Assembly (NCBI GenBank): GCA_016713905.1
Contig: JADJOE010000003.1
Span: 930,001 to 994,000, forward strand
Origin: Candidatus Vicinibacter proximus
Lineage (GTDB): Bacteria; Bacteroidota; Bacteroidia; Chitinophagales; Saprospiraceae
Length of the DNA: 64,000 nucleotides
Reading direction: 5' to 3'
Positions 35,663-44,351 of this stretch are shown in pieces (the stretch's first letter is position 1; the number at the start of each line of letters is the position of its first letter). A program made the position numbers and the translations under genes. Below the pieces are notes generated by a model. The model worked only from the letters and a program-made list of their open reading frames with translations. It was not told the DNA's origin and made no database searches.

Positions 35663-36211
35663 TTATTTTTCAGGGACCCACGGTTTTTCTAGTATTCCTT
35701 CTAAATATGCTAGATACCTTGATAAAGTAAAAAAATAATCTGATAATCGATTCAAATAAATAATCAAATCAGGTTGAATTGCAACTAATTGACTCAGAGT
35801 TACCAATCTGCGTTCAGCCCTTCTACAGACTGTACGACATACGTGCCCCTCAGCAATAGCCAGAGAACCACCAGGCAAAACAAAATATTTAAGCGGTTCA
35901 AGATAAGAGTCCATTCTATCAATTTCTAATTCGATTTCCTGTATTACATCCGTTTTAAGTTGTGGAAGTTTTAAATTGGCTTTACTAGGGTCTGCAGCAA
36001 CTAAAGCTCCTAAAACGAAAAGGTCACTTTGAACCTTTTGCAAAAAGTCTAAAATTTTAACCTCTTTAACGAAACAAATTAAACGACCGATATTTGAGTT
36101 AAGCTCATCAATTGTACCATAAGCTTCTACACGTGAGTCATCTTTGGAGATTCGACTACCACCAAATAATGAAGTCTGTCCCTTATCACCTGTTTTTGTA
36201 TATATCTTCAT
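35663..36211 (-). CDS. Cob(I)yrinic acid a,c-diamide adenosyltransferase (PduO type)
   Basis: A 182-residue ATP:cob(I)alamin adenosyltransferase of the PduO/MMAB class, which makes adenosylcobalamin. The N-terminal KIYTKTGDKGQTSLFGGSRI and SRVEAYGTIDELNSNIG are diagnostic. FVLPGGSLAIAEGHVCRTVC and RAERRLVTL with the ATP and cobalamin contacts, then YLNRLSDYFFTLSRYLA, complete it. It supports B12 enzymes such as methylmalonyl-CoA mutase, none of which is in the window. It follows the ABC ATPase by 23 bases. Confidence 0.94.
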   Translation of the reverse strand: MKIYTKTGDKGQTSLFGGSRISKDDSRVEAYGTIDELNSNIGRLICFVKEVKILDFLQKVQSDLFVLGALVAADPSKANLKLPQLKTDVIQEIELEIDRMDSYLEPLKYFVLPGGSLAIAEGHVCRTVCRRAERRLVTLSQLVAIQPDLIIYLNRLSDYFFTLSRYLAYLEGILEKPWVPEK

Positions 36212-36234
36212 CAGGTATTTTTTTAAATTCTAAT

Positions 36235-36918
36235 TTATCTCAATGTGTCGCTTTCAATCATTCCATCTCTTAGTCTCACTACCCTTTTAGCAAATTGGGC
36301 AATATCCGGTTCATGGGTAACAAGAATTATGGTATTCCCATTCAAATGAATTTCTTCAAGAATATTCATGATTTCCACGGAGGTCTTGGAATCCAAGTTA
36401 CCTGTCGGCTCATCGGCTAAAATTATAGCAGGATTATTAACTAAAGCCCTTGCAATGGCCACCCTTTGTCGCTGTCCACCTGAAAGTTCATTAGGTTTAT
36501 GTGACATCCTGTCTGTAAGACCAACATCTTTAAGGACCTGTTTAGCTCTGGCGTGCCTTTCATCCTTTCCCAAACCTGCATAAATGAGAGGTAGCGCAAC
36601 ATTGTCCAATGCACTCATTCTGGGTAATAGATTAAAGGTTTGAAATACAAATCCAATTTCCTTATTACGCACTTCTGCCAATTCTCCATCACTCATTTTA
36701 CTTACATCCACCCCATGCAGAATATATTCCCCGGAAGTAGGACTATCCAGACACCCAATGAGGTTCATAAGCGTAGATTTTCCACTGCCTGAAGGGCCCA
36801 TAAGAGCCAGATACTCATTTTTATTTACCCTAAGGTTAATGCCCTTGAGTGCATCTATAATCTCAGACCCCATAATATACCTTTTGGCAATATTCTTCAA
36901 CTCAATGATCTGTTCCAT
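36235..36918 (-). CDS. ABC transporter ATP-binding protein (MacB/LolD-like)
   Basis: A 227-residue ATPase. It has Walker A GPSGSGKSTLMN, the Q-loop FVFQTFNLLPRMSALDNV, the signature LSGGQRQRVAIARAL, Walker B ILADEPTGNLD, the D-loop and the H-loop VTHEPD. The sequence type is the MacB/LolD/FtsE class that works with MacB-type permeases in lipoprotein release or efflux. No permease gene is adjacent. An ATG at 37023 is in frame but adds 35 residues with no family match, so ATG 36918 (MEQIIELKNI) is chosen. Confidence 0.93.
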   Translation of the reverse strand: MEQIIELKNIAKRYIMGSEIIDALKGINLRVNKNEYLALMGPSGSGKSTLMNLIGCLDSPTSGEYILHGVDVSKMSDGELAEVRNKEIGFVFQTFNLLPRMSALDNVALPLIYAGLGKDERHARAKQVLKDVGLTDRMSHKPNELSGGQRQRVAIARALVNNPAIILADEPTGNLDSKTSVEIMNILEEIHLNGNTIILVTHEPDIAQFAKRVVRLRDGMIESDTLR

Positions 36919-37022
36919 TTCCTTTGCTCTTATATTCGAAAGTAAAATTAATGGAATCATTAATAATATGTAGATTATTTGGATATTTGACTTGATTTGA
37001 TCGTCAGAATCTTGAATATCCA

Positions 37023-37670
37023 ATGACAGAAAACAAAACTCCGATTATTAAGCATATTGGTATTGCCGGCAACATAGGAGCAGGTAAAACCAGTCTCAGT
37101 GAAGCTCTTGGTAAGCAATTTGACTGGGAAGTTCATTATGAAGATGCAAACACCAATCCCTATTTAAATGATTTCTATTATGACATGGAGCGTTGGTCTT
37201 TTAATCTTCAGATTTATTTTTTAAATTCTCGCTTTCAACAACTTATACAAATTCATTCAGGAAACAGATCAGTAATACAGGATCGGACTATTTATGAGGA
37301 TGCTTACATATTTGCCCCTAATCTACATGAAATGGGACTGATGAATGCACGTGATTATGAAAATTATTTCACTCTTTTCAAAATCATGATGAGCACGATT
37401 AAGCCACCGGATCTAATGATCTATATTAAGGCTTCGATTCCGACCTTAGTTAACCACATTCAATCTCGTGGACGTGAGTATGAAGGCAATATGAGTCTGG
37501 ATTATTTAAAGAAACTTAATTACAGATATGACCAGTGGATTGAACAATACACCCAAAGTCCTTTATTGGTTGTAGATGCCGATAAACTCGACTTCATTAA
37601 CCGAAAGGAAGACATGGGTGCAATCTTTGAAATGGTCGGGAGTCAAACAGGTGGATTATTTGTTCCCTAA
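37023..37670 (+). CDS. Deoxynucleoside kinase
   Basis: A 215-residue kinase of the dCK/dGK/TK2 class. It has the P-loop IGIAGNIGAGKTSL, the substrate helix NPYLNDFYYDMERWSFNLQI, the DRS-like motif QDRTIYEDAYIF and the LID arginines SRGREYEGNMS. It phosphorylates deoxynucleosides for salvage; the exact base preference cannot be read. It precedes the futalosine hydrolase gene by 13 bases. Confidence 0.92.
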   Translation: MTENKTPIIKHIGIAGNIGAGKTSLSEALGKQFDWEVHYEDANTNPYLNDFYYDMERWSFNLQIYFLNSRFQQLIQIHSGNRSVIQDRTIYEDAYIFAPNLHEMGLMNARDYENYFTLFKIMMSTIKPPDLMIYIKASIPTLVNHIQSRGREYEGNMSLDYLKKLNYRYDQWIEQYTQSPLLVVDADKLDFINRKEDMGAIFEMVGSQTGGLFVP

Positions 37671-37683
37671 TTTAATTATCACT

Positions 37684-38352
37684 TTGAATATTCTCTTATT
37701 ATCCGCAACAGTTTTTGAGATACTCCCAACAATTCAATTTTTGGAGAAGAGTAATGAAATTGAATCTTTATCTCAATTTTCATATCGATCAAATTTAATT
37801 TTTCCGCTTGTGGGTGGGGTTGGAAGTCCAATGATGTCTTTTGCTTTAGGTCGGGCTGAACTAAAAAATATTCAATTGATAATTCATGCAGGGCTATCCG
37901 GTTCCTTGAATAAAGAAATTGAATTATGTTCTCTAGTGGAAGTAGTTTCTGAATATTGGGCTGATCTGGGCGCTGAAGAAAAGGATGGGAGCTTTTTAGA
38001 TTTATTTCAATTAGGCTTATTGGAATCCAAACAATTTCCTTTTGAGGACGGATGTATCAAAATTAAAGACTCCCCTATCCGTCTGAACATTCCAAAAGTA
38101 AAGGGATTAACTTTAAATACGGTCAGCGGTATGAAGGAAAATATTGCCAAATTAAAAATGAGGGTCAATGCTGATGTGGAAAGCATGGAAGGTGCCGCAG
38201 TATTTTATGGATGCAAAATGAGAGACATCCCATTTATCTCAATAAGGAGTATATCGAATTATGTAGAACCCAGAGATAAATCAAAATGGAAAATCCCAGA
38301 ATCTATTGATCTATTAAATGATAAAATCTTAGAAATTATTAAAACTGTGTAA
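37684..38352 (+). CDS. mqnB: Futalosine hydrolase
   Basis: A 222-residue nucleosidase of the MTA/SAH nucleosidase fold. It has the early SATVFEILPTI, then FPLVGGVGSPMMSFALGRAE, IIHAGLSGSLNKEIELCSLV, the late ADVESMEGAAVFYGCKM and FISIRSISNYVEPRDKSKW, which is the MqnB pattern. It removes hypoxanthine from futalosine in the alternative menaquinone pathway. No ATG fits: the open frame runs back into the kinase gene. TTG at 37684 lies 13 bases after the kinase stop and gives the usual length (MNILLLSATV...), so TTG is taken as the start. Confidence 0.85.
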   Translation: MNILLLSATVFEILPTIQFLEKSNEIESLSQFSYRSNLIFPLVGGVGSPMMSFALGRAELKNIQLIIHAGLSGSLNKEIELCSLVEVVSEYWADLGAEEKDGSFLDLFQLGLLESKQFPFEDGCIKIKDSPIRLNIPKVKGLTLNTVSGMKENIAKLKMRVNADVESMEGAAVFYGCKMRDIPFISIRSISNYVEPRDKSKWKIPESIDLLNDKILEIIKTV

Positions 38353-38369
38353 TCCAAAGAATTGAGCTC

Positions 38370-38660
38370 CTAACGAAAATTAAGCTCTTCAATCAAGTTC
38401 TCTTTCAACTGTTCATTTAATTTGTCGAGAATTTGTTTCTTATTCATGGATAAATCTGCTCTCAAACTAGATGAATTCACATAAATACTTAAGATATTAT
38501 TTCTATAAATAAGTTTTTCTGTATATCCATTGGACAAGCTACCAAAGACTTCAAACCATACATTTTCAATACGCTTTTGGATTAATTTGTTTCTAAACTT
38601 TTCCTGATTGGCAAAATCACCTAATGCATCTGCCAATTTTTGATCATTCATCCGTTTCAT
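38370..38660 (-). CDS. DUF721 (DciA-like) protein
   Basis: A 96-residue DUF721 domain protein: QKLADALGDFANQEKFRNKL, IENVWFEVFGS, and LIYRNNILSIYVNSSSLRAD. The family includes DciA, which helps load the replicative helicase in many bacteria. It overlaps the end of recF by 17 bases, a common Bacteroidota arrangement, and is coupled with it. Confidence 0.9.
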   Translation of the reverse strand: MKRMNDQKLADALGDFANQEKFRNKLIQKRIENVWFEVFGSLSNGYTEKLIYRNNILSIYVNSSSLRADLSMNKKQILDKLNEQLKENLIEELNFR

Positions 38661-39756
38661 AGGGCGCTAATTTACCATCGATTAGATATACAATGTTTGA
38701 TTTTGAATTAATTTTCGCAGCTAATTTTTTTGCCCGATCAGAATGGTTATCTGTAATAAAGCACTGATCTATTTTTTCTTCAATTAAAACATCAAGAAGT
38801 GATGCAATTCTAGTGGCATCTAACTTCGCAAAAAGATCATCCAGCAACATCACAGGTTTAACACCAGAATATTTATAAAGAAAGCGATATTGAGCCAGTC
38901 TGAGTGCGAGCAACAATGTTTTTATCTGTCCCTGAGACCCAAATTCCTTTAATCTTTTTTCATTAAAATAAGGAATTAGCTGATCGCGATGAATTCCTGA
39001 ATTGGTGCGTCCCATCAACATATCTTTCTGGTATTCATTTTGCCATTTTTCAAGCAAATCTTCTGCTGCATCGGAAGTATACTTAATGGAAGAGTTTTGT
39101 AATCCCTTACTTATTTTTAAAGAGAATTCATTCAATAGAGGGTTCAGTTGTTCAATGAAATCCCGCCGTTTTGTATAAATATATTTTGCCGACAAATTCA
39201 TTCCGAAATGATAGCTATCCAAAAGATTATAATCAATATGTTGCGTTTTTTTGGCTTGCTTTAAAACAGCATTTCTTTGTTTCAAAAGACGATTGTACTG
39301 AAGTAAATGCACCAGGTATTGGTGGTCCACTTGTATCAAAGTCTGATTAATAAATTTTCTACGATCTTCGGATTCATGAATAAAAGTAAATATGTCATCC
39401 GGGACAACCATTACTACGGGTATCTTTCCAACATGATCGGAAGCTTTAAGATATTTTTTTTGATCCCATTTTATTTCTTTAATTTTATCAGTGGCCATTT
39501 TAACAACCACTTCATGGATTTCATCGTTATCCTGCCAATTAGTTTCCAAACGAAAGAAATCTTTACCATGAAGAATTAACTGATGATCATTGGTTTGGAA
39601 GAAACTCTTGGTAATGCAAGAAGTGTATATGGCATCCAAAATATTGGTTTTTCCTACTCCATTTGGCCCAATGATAAAATTAATCCCACTTTGCCATGAG
39701 TAATTTAGTTTTTCAAAGTTTTTGAAATGAGTTAAATTGAGTTGAGTTAATATCAT
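38644..39756 (-). CDS. recF: DNA replication/repair protein RecF
   Basis: A 370-residue SMC-like ATPase. It starts LTQLNLTHFKNFEKLNYSW and carries Walker A IIGPNGVGKTNILDAIY, then VVMVVPDDIFTFIHESEDRR, the signature LKEFGSQGQIKTLLLALRLAQ and Walker B VMLLDDLFAKLD. It loads RecA at gaps with RecOR. A 7-of-8 match to the -7 box (TAACTTCG) lies 20 bases before the ATG on its strand. It is divergent from pdhA. Confidence 0.95.
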   Translation of the reverse strand: MILTQLNLTHFKNFEKLNYSWQSGINFIIGPNGVGKTNILDAIYTSCITKSFFQTNDHQLILHGKDFFRLETNWQDNDEIHEVVVKMATDKIKEIKWDQKKYLKASDHVGKIPVVMVVPDDIFTFIHESEDRRKFINQTLIQVDHQYLVHLLQYNRLLKQRNAVLKQAKKTQHIDYNLLDSYHFGMNLSAKYIYTKRRDFIEQLNPLLNEFSLKISKGLQNSSIKYTSDAAEDLLEKWQNEYQKDMLMGRTNSGIHRDQLIPYFNEKRLKEFGSQGQIKTLLLALRLAQYRFLYKYSGVKPVMLLDDLFAKLDATRIASLLDVLIEEKIDQCFITDNHSDRAKKLAAKINSKSNIVYLIDGKLAPYETDE

Positions 39757-39776
39757 GCAGCTGCTAAAAAGGATTG

Positions 39777-39784
39777 CGAAGTTA
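39777..39784 (-). promoter_or_regulatory. -7-like box before recF
   Basis: TAACTTCG on the minus strand, one mismatch to TAnnTTTG, ends 20 bases before the recF ATG. Confidence 0.35.
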
Positions 39785-39820
39785 AACTGAAAGCAGTATT
39801 TTTACACCAAAATTGGATCC

Positions 39821-40864
39821 ATGGCCGATACATTGACGAAAAACACCAAAACTCCAAAACCAGTAGGAGCTAAGAAAACTACTTACGATAAGAAAACCTG
39901 GCTCTTATGGTATGAGACAATGGTGCGGGTTAGAAAGTTTGAAGAACGTACATTAATGATGTACTCCCAACAAAAGATCAGAGGTTTTTGTCATGTTTAC
40001 ATAGGCCAGGAAGCGATTGCAGCCGGACTGGTAACTGGTATAAAAAAGGAGGATGCTTTAGTAACGGGCTATCGTCAGCATGGTCTGGCTTTAAGCCGGG
40101 GGTTATCCAGTAGTTCTTGTATGGCAGAATTGTTTGGTAAAGCTGGAGGATGTGTAAAAGGCAAGGGCGGGTCAATGCATTTTTTTTCACGGGAACATCG
40201 ATTTTTTGGAGGAAATGGCATTGTTGGCGCACAAATTCCAATTGGAACGGGGATTGCTTTTGCTGAAAAATATAGGGATTCTGGTTTGTTATGTGTCACC
40301 ATGTTTGGTGATGGCGCAGCCAGACAAGGTGCTCTATATGAAGCTTTTAACATGGCCATGACCTGGAAATTACCTGTAATATACATAGTAGAAAATAATG
40401 GCTATGCAATGGGGACGAGTGTCGAAAGGACCAGTAACGTAAACGAATTGTATAAAATTGGTTCCGCTTTTGACATGCCTTCAGAACAGGTAAATGGGAT
40501 GGATCCGGTTTTAGTTCACGAAGCATTAATTAAAGCTGCAAACCATTGCAGAAATGGAAATGGCCCATATTTTCTTGAAATTAAAACCTACAGATACAGG
40601 GGGCATTCAGTTTCAGACCCGGGAAATTATCGATCCAAAGAAGAGGTTGAGCATTACAAAACACTTGATCCTATAATCCTTACTGAACGCAGGATACTTG
40701 AGGAGAAGATAGCTTCACAAGTTGAGCTTGACAAAATACAAGAAAGCATTCAATTAGAAATTGATGAGGCTATAAAGTTCGCAGATGAATCTCCTTTTCC
40801 TGCCCCAGAAGCCCTCTATGACGACAATTATGTACAAACGGACTACCCATTTCTTAGAGATTGA
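39821..40864 (+). CDS. pdhA: Pyruvate dehydrogenase E1 component, alpha subunit
   Basis: A 347-residue alpha subunit of the heterotetrameric E1. It has RKFEERTLMMYSQQKIRGFC, GQEAIAAGL, the GGSMHFFSREHRFFGGNGIV stretch, the thiamine diphosphate motif MFGDGAARQGALYEAFNMA...VENNGYAMGT, and the phosphorylation-loop-like YRYRGHSVSDPGNYRSKEE. With a separate E1-beta (not in the window) it decarboxylates pyruvate. It is monocistronic, 88 bases before the TPR gene. No strong promoter match is present, only TATTTTTA near 39795. Confidence 0.95.
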   Translation: MADTLTKNTKTPKPVGAKKTTYDKKTWLLWYETMVRVRKFEERTLMMYSQQKIRGFCHVYIGQEAIAAGLVTGIKKEDALVTGYRQHGLALSRGLSSSSCMAELFGKAGGCVKGKGGSMHFFSREHRFFGGNGIVGAQIPIGTGIAFAEKYRDSGLLCVTMFGDGAARQGALYEAFNMAMTWKLPVIYIVENNGYAMGTSVERTSNVNELYKIGSAFDMPSEQVNGMDPVLVHEALIKAANHCRNGNGPYFLEIKTYRYRGHSVSDPGNYRSKEEVEHYKTLDPIILTERRILEEKIASQVELDKIQESIQLEIDEAIKFADESPFPAPEALYDDNYVQTDYPFLRD

Positions 40865-40921
40865 ACGAGGATCTTTTATTAAATTTATACCGATTTACTG
40901 AGTTATATTGTCAAGCCGTAT

Positions 40922-40929
40922 TATTTTTG
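40922..40929 (+). promoter_or_regulatory. -7 box before TPR-ribH-MBL operon
   Basis: TATTTTTG, an exact match followed by C, lies 23 bases before the ATG at 40953. Confidence 0.5.
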
Positions 40930-40952
40930 CAAAGTTTTTGTAAAAAATAGCC

Positions 40953-41672
40953 ATGGCAAAAGGATACAGATCACAGACACAACCTAAACATATTGTTTCT
41001 TCGAACAGCTCAAAAGCGGATGAGACAATTTTGGATATTTCTGAAGTAAAGCATCAAGCAGAGCACTTTCTTGAAAAATATAAGAATTTACTTATTGCCG
41101 GAATTGGTGGTCTGGCTTTGGTAATTGGTGGATATCTTGCTTATAAATATCTTTATATTGAACCTCAGAATAAAGATGCTTTGGAGCAAATGTATCAAGC
41201 TGAAATGTTATTTGAAAAAGATTCGTTTGACCTTGCTCTGAATAATCCTGGCGGTGGATTTTCAGGTTTTAAAGAAATTGCTGAAAATTTTGGCGGTACT
41301 CCGGCAGGGAATCTTGCTAAATATTATGCTGGAATGTGTTATTTGAATTTGGGGAATTTTCAGGAGGCTAAGGCATATTTTGAAGATTTTGATGGCGACG
41401 GCGAGGTCATGTCAATTTTAAAGTGGGGCTCATTAGGTGATGCCAATGCAAATTTGAACGACTTCTCCGCTGCAATATCCAATTATGAAAAAGCAGCCAC
41501 TATACGTAAAAATGAATTTTTAACACCCGTATATCTAAAAAAATTAGGGATATTAAAGGAGCAGCAAGGCGATAAAGAAGGTGCATTAAAGGCTTTTAAC
41601 GAAATTAAAGAAAAATATGCCGGATCGCCTGATGGCAGCAATATTGAAAGATATATCATCAAACTCCAATAA
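40953..41672 (+). CDS. TPR protein with one membrane anchor (YfgM-like)
   Basis: A 239-residue protein. A short cytoplasmic N-terminus is followed by one membrane helix at about residues 47-66 (LLIAGIGGLALVIGGYLAY) and a periplasmic set of tetratricopeptide repeats (LAKYYAGMCYLNLGNFQEAK, FSAAISNYEKAATIR, EGALKAFNEIKEKYAGSPD). The architecture is that of YfgM, an ancillary SecYEG/chaperone factor; the role here is inferred. It is the first gene of an operon with ribH, six bases apart. Confidence 0.85.
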   Translation: MAKGYRSQTQPKHIVSSNSSKADETILDISEVKHQAEHFLEKYKNLLIAGIGGLALVIGGYLAYKYLYIEPQNKDALEQMYQAEMLFEKDSFDLALNNPGGGFSGFKEIAENFGGTPAGNLAKYYAGMCYLNLGNFQEAKAYFEDFDGDGEVMSILKWGSLGDANANLNDFSAAISNYEKAATIRKNEFLTPVYLKKLGILKEQQGDKEGALKAFNEIKEKYAGSPDGSNIERYIIKLQ

Positions 41673-41678
41673 AATAAA

Positions 41679-42164
41679 ATGGCAGGTAAGTCTCCTACTT
41701 CAAAAAACCTTAGGGAGGCGAATATTCCCGGAATTGTAATCCTGGCAGCGGAATGGCACGAAGAGATTATTCAATCTCTATTGGTGGGTTGCCTAAACAC
41801 CCTCAAGGAAAATGGAATAAATCTAAAAACTGTTGTGGTACGAAGAGTACCAGGAAGTTTTGAGCTTCCCCTTGCCTCATCCTGGTATTTACAAAAGGAT
41901 TCCACGAAGGCTGTTATTTGTCTAGGTTGTGTTATAAAAGGAGAAACTCAGCACGATGAAATAATTAATCATTCCATCGCAAAAGCGTTTCAGGATTTAA
42001 ACCTTAAGTTTGGAAAACCGCTATTAAATGGAGTGATTACCACAAATAATAAGAAACAAGCCAAATCCAGGGCAGGTGGAAAACATGGTAATAAAGGAAG
42101 TGATTGTGCCTCGGCAGCATTAAAAATGTTGCTCCTTAAAGAAGAAGTAGATAATTTAAAATGA
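41679..42164 (+). CDS. ribH: 6,7-dimethyl-8-ribityllumazine synthase
   Basis: A 161-residue lumazine synthase that joins the pyrimidine and butanone-phosphate precursors of riboflavin. Motifs are VVRRVPGSFELPLASSW, CLGCVIKGETQHDEIINHSI with the catalytic histidine, and NGVITTNNKKQAKSRAG. In the last, the usual glutamate-containing TxxxxQA is modified slightly. Residues after SRAGGKHGNKG form the usual tail. The stop overlaps the start of the MBL gene by four bases (ATGA). Confidence 0.94.
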   Translation: MAGKSPTSKNLREANIPGIVILAAEWHEEIIQSLLVGCLNTLKENGINLKTVVVRRVPGSFELPLASSWYLQKDSTKAVICLGCVIKGETQHDEIINHSIAKAFQDLNLKFGKPLLNGVITTNNKKQAKSRAGGKHGNKGSDCASAALKMLLLKEEVDNLK

Positions 42165-43012
42165 TAAGAAGGATTCGTCCAATAGATTCGGGCATGTTCA
42201 AGTTGGATGGTGGAGCTATGTTTGGAGTGGTTCCCAAAACCATGTGGCAAAAACTCAATCCACCCGATGAGAACAACATGTGTTCCTGGGCTTTAAGATG
42301 CCTTTTAATACAAACTGAAAGTCGAAATATTCTTGTAGAAACGGGAATGGGCAATAAACAGGATGCTAAATTTAGGGCACATTTTTATCCACATGGTGAT
42401 GGTGATCTACTCACCTCATTACATAATGAAGGCTTACAACCTGACCAGATCACAGATGTGATTTTGACCCATTTGCATTTTGATCATTGTGGCGGGGCTG
42501 TTTCTAGAAGCAATAGTGGTACGCTGTATCCTACTTTCCCCAATGCTAAGTATTGGTCACATTCCACACACTACACTTGGGCACTAACACCTAATGAAAG
42601 AGAAAAAGCATCTTTTCTAAAAGAAAATTTTGTACCACTTAAAGAGGCAGGTCAATTGTACTTCTTTGACCAAGAAGATCATAAAGATATGTGGCCAGGC
42701 GAAATTTTAATCCATTTATGCAATGGACATACGGAAGCCATGATGGCGCTCGAATTTCAATATGATGGTAAGAATTACCTATATCCTGCCGATTTGATAC
42801 CTTCCAGCTACCATATTCCTCTTCCGTACATCATGGCATATGACATTAGACCATTAGAGGCGCTAAATGAAAAACTTAGATTGCTTGAATTAGCTGTAAA
42901 TCAAGAAAGTGTAATAATTTTGGAGCATGACCCCTCGCATATGGCTTGTACTGTGCAAAAGAATGAATTTGGTAAAATTCAAGTTAAACAATACATCAAT
43001 CTCAACACTTAA
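42161..43012 (+). CDS. MBL-fold metallo-hydrolase
   Basis: A 283-residue metallo-beta-lactamase-fold protein with the dinuclear metal motif ILTHLHFDHCGGAV. It also has NGHTEAMMALEF (third histidine), YPADLIPSSYH with the bridging aspartate, and ILEHDPSH. The type resembles lactonase-like members; the substrate is unknown. It shares ATGA with ribH, so translation is coupled, which suggests but does not prove a link to flavin metabolism. Confidence 0.92.
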   Translation: MIRRIRPIDSGMFKLDGGAMFGVVPKTMWQKLNPPDENNMCSWALRCLLIQTESRNILVETGMGNKQDAKFRAHFYPHGDGDLLTSLHNEGLQPDQITDVILTHLHFDHCGGAVSRSNSGTLYPTFPNAKYWSHSTHYTWALTPNEREKASFLKENFVPLKEAGQLYFFDQEDHKDMWPGEILIHLCNGHTEAMMALEFQYDGKNYLYPADLIPSSYHIPLPYIMAYDIRPLEALNEKLRLLELAVNQESVIILEHDPSHMACTVQKNEFGKIQVKQYINLNT

Positions 43013-43148
43013 AATTATCTTAGATATTCTTCATATCGAATACATTCCAAATCTTTTTCTAAAATATTTAAACATTTACGAAATTAAATTGTAGTTTTGG
43101 AATAAGAAATGATTTTTAATCATTTCTAGTTTTTAGATAATTTGGAGT

Positions 43149-43712
43149 ATGTATTTAGTTCGCATTGTATTTGGTCGAATAGTTAGTACGGTTACAGAAA
43201 CCCTGGAGCGGTATGAAAATATCGGGTACAATGCCAGATTATTGGGTTTGTGTTTGGTCTTTTTAATGTTTTCTTGTTCCAAAACATCAACAGACGAAAA
43301 CAAAATTATTCAAATATCGAGTTCTCTTAAAGGGGACTGGCAATTGGAGAAAGTAGAAATGAACGTTCCTGCAAGTCTATATGATCTAAGAGAAGATGTA
43401 ACTGATCTGATGTTGGGCAACAATCCATCTACCTTAAGTTTCAATGAAGACACCTATCTCCTCGCACCGGGAACATCAATTCACTTTATTCCCCAAAATG
43501 GTTTTTGGTCACTGATTTTCAAAGAGGGTGTTTATAAATTGGAATTAAATTATGGCACTTTACAAAATACCATCGAACTAATTGACCCAGAATTGCCAGA
43601 GCTAGAGGATAAATTGCTTTACAGTTTTAAAAAGCCAGCACCAGAATGTTTGCCGGATTCTGATAATATCAGTGAGTTAATATATTTATACTATTTCACC
43701 CGAATAAAATAA
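43149..43712 (+). CDS. Putative lipoprotein of unknown function
   Basis: Open frame of 187 codons. A hydrophobic segment with a lipobox-like LCLVFLMFSCSK ends at Cys43, so residues 1-30 precede a normal lipoprotein signal. The true start is probably further in, but no in-frame ATG exists. The mature part (GDWQLEKVEMN..., LSFNEDTYLLAPG, FWSLIFKEGVYKLEL) has the alternating strands of a lipocalin-like sensor domain as in many small Bacteroidota lipoproteins. The function is unknown. It lies seven bases before the next gene. Confidence 0.6.
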   Translation: MYLVRIVFGRIVSTVTETLERYENIGYNARLLGLCLVFLMFSCSKTSTDENKIIQISSSLKGDWQLEKVEMNVPASLYDLREDVTDLMLGNNPSTLSFNEDTYLLAPGTSIHFIPQNGFWSLIFKEGVYKLELNYGTLQNTIELIDPELPELEDKLLYSFKKPAPECLPDSDNISELIYLYYFTRIK

Positions 43713-43719
43713 TAGAAAA

Positions 43720-44271
43720 ATGAGAGTTTACATTCTTCTATTGGTATTTTTGGTTGAATCTGCAAAAGTGAATGCAACCGCCACATTGGATAAGCCGGAG
43801 ACTAGTTTGTCTTTGAATTTTGGTTTGTGTTTTAAAAATTACAATCTCTTTCAGGATACATCTAAGTTTGAAACAATAAAAATATATTCATTCCCAAATT
43901 ACCCCGACAGCAAGTTACTGAGTTCTCCAGATGATCCATTTATTTTTTATTACTCTCATAGAATTGAAGAAAAGCAAAGCCTTAAACTCAGAGAGCAGTT
44001 TGCAGTTTATATTCGGGCAATAGGAAGTGATGGAAAAGAATATCGATATGGAAATCTAGCCACCATTAATAATTTACCGGAATTGCTCATGAAAGAGAAA
44101 GCGGATGGATTATACCGTTATGCCTTTATCCCGTCCAAGCTTTTCAAGAATATTTTACCTGATCGGGTAAAGGTGAATCAATTGAACATCCAGATTTTGG
44201 CTATACCCTACTGCAACAGTCCTGTATGCGCTGTGGATGGGAATTACAATTATTACTACTCCTGTAAATAA
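43720..44271 (+). CDS. Exported hypothetical protein
   Basis: A 183-residue protein with a signal peptide (MRVYILLLVFLVESAKVNA) and no recognised family. The mature part is beta-rich with several tyrosines, and its last 30 residues hold three Cys (IPYCNSPVCAVDGNYNYYYS, then C). It is co-transcribed with the lipoprotein before it (7-base gap); the pair probably acts together at the cell envelope. Confidence 0.6.
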   Translation: MRVYILLLVFLVESAKVNATATLDKPETSLSLNFGLCFKNYNLFQDTSKFETIKIYSFPNYPDSKLLSSPDDPFIFYYSHRIEEKQSLKLREQFAVYIRAIGSDGKEYRYGNLATINNLPELLMKEKADGLYRYAFIPSKLFKNILPDRVKVNQLNIQILAIPYCNSPVCAVDGNYNYYYSCK

Positions 44272-44322
44272 TAAAGAATAATTATCATAAATGAGGATGA
44301 TGTAATAATTGCGTCCAATGCA

Positions 44323-44330
44323 TACCTTTG
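44323..44330 (+). promoter_or_regulatory. -7 box before methyltransferase
   Basis: TACCTTTG, an exact match. Its last three bases (TTG, 44328) are an open start in the same frame as the methyltransferase, but the ATG at 44352 is the likely start. Confidence 0.5.
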
Positions 44331-44351
44331 GATCTTCATCATTTGCTTAGC

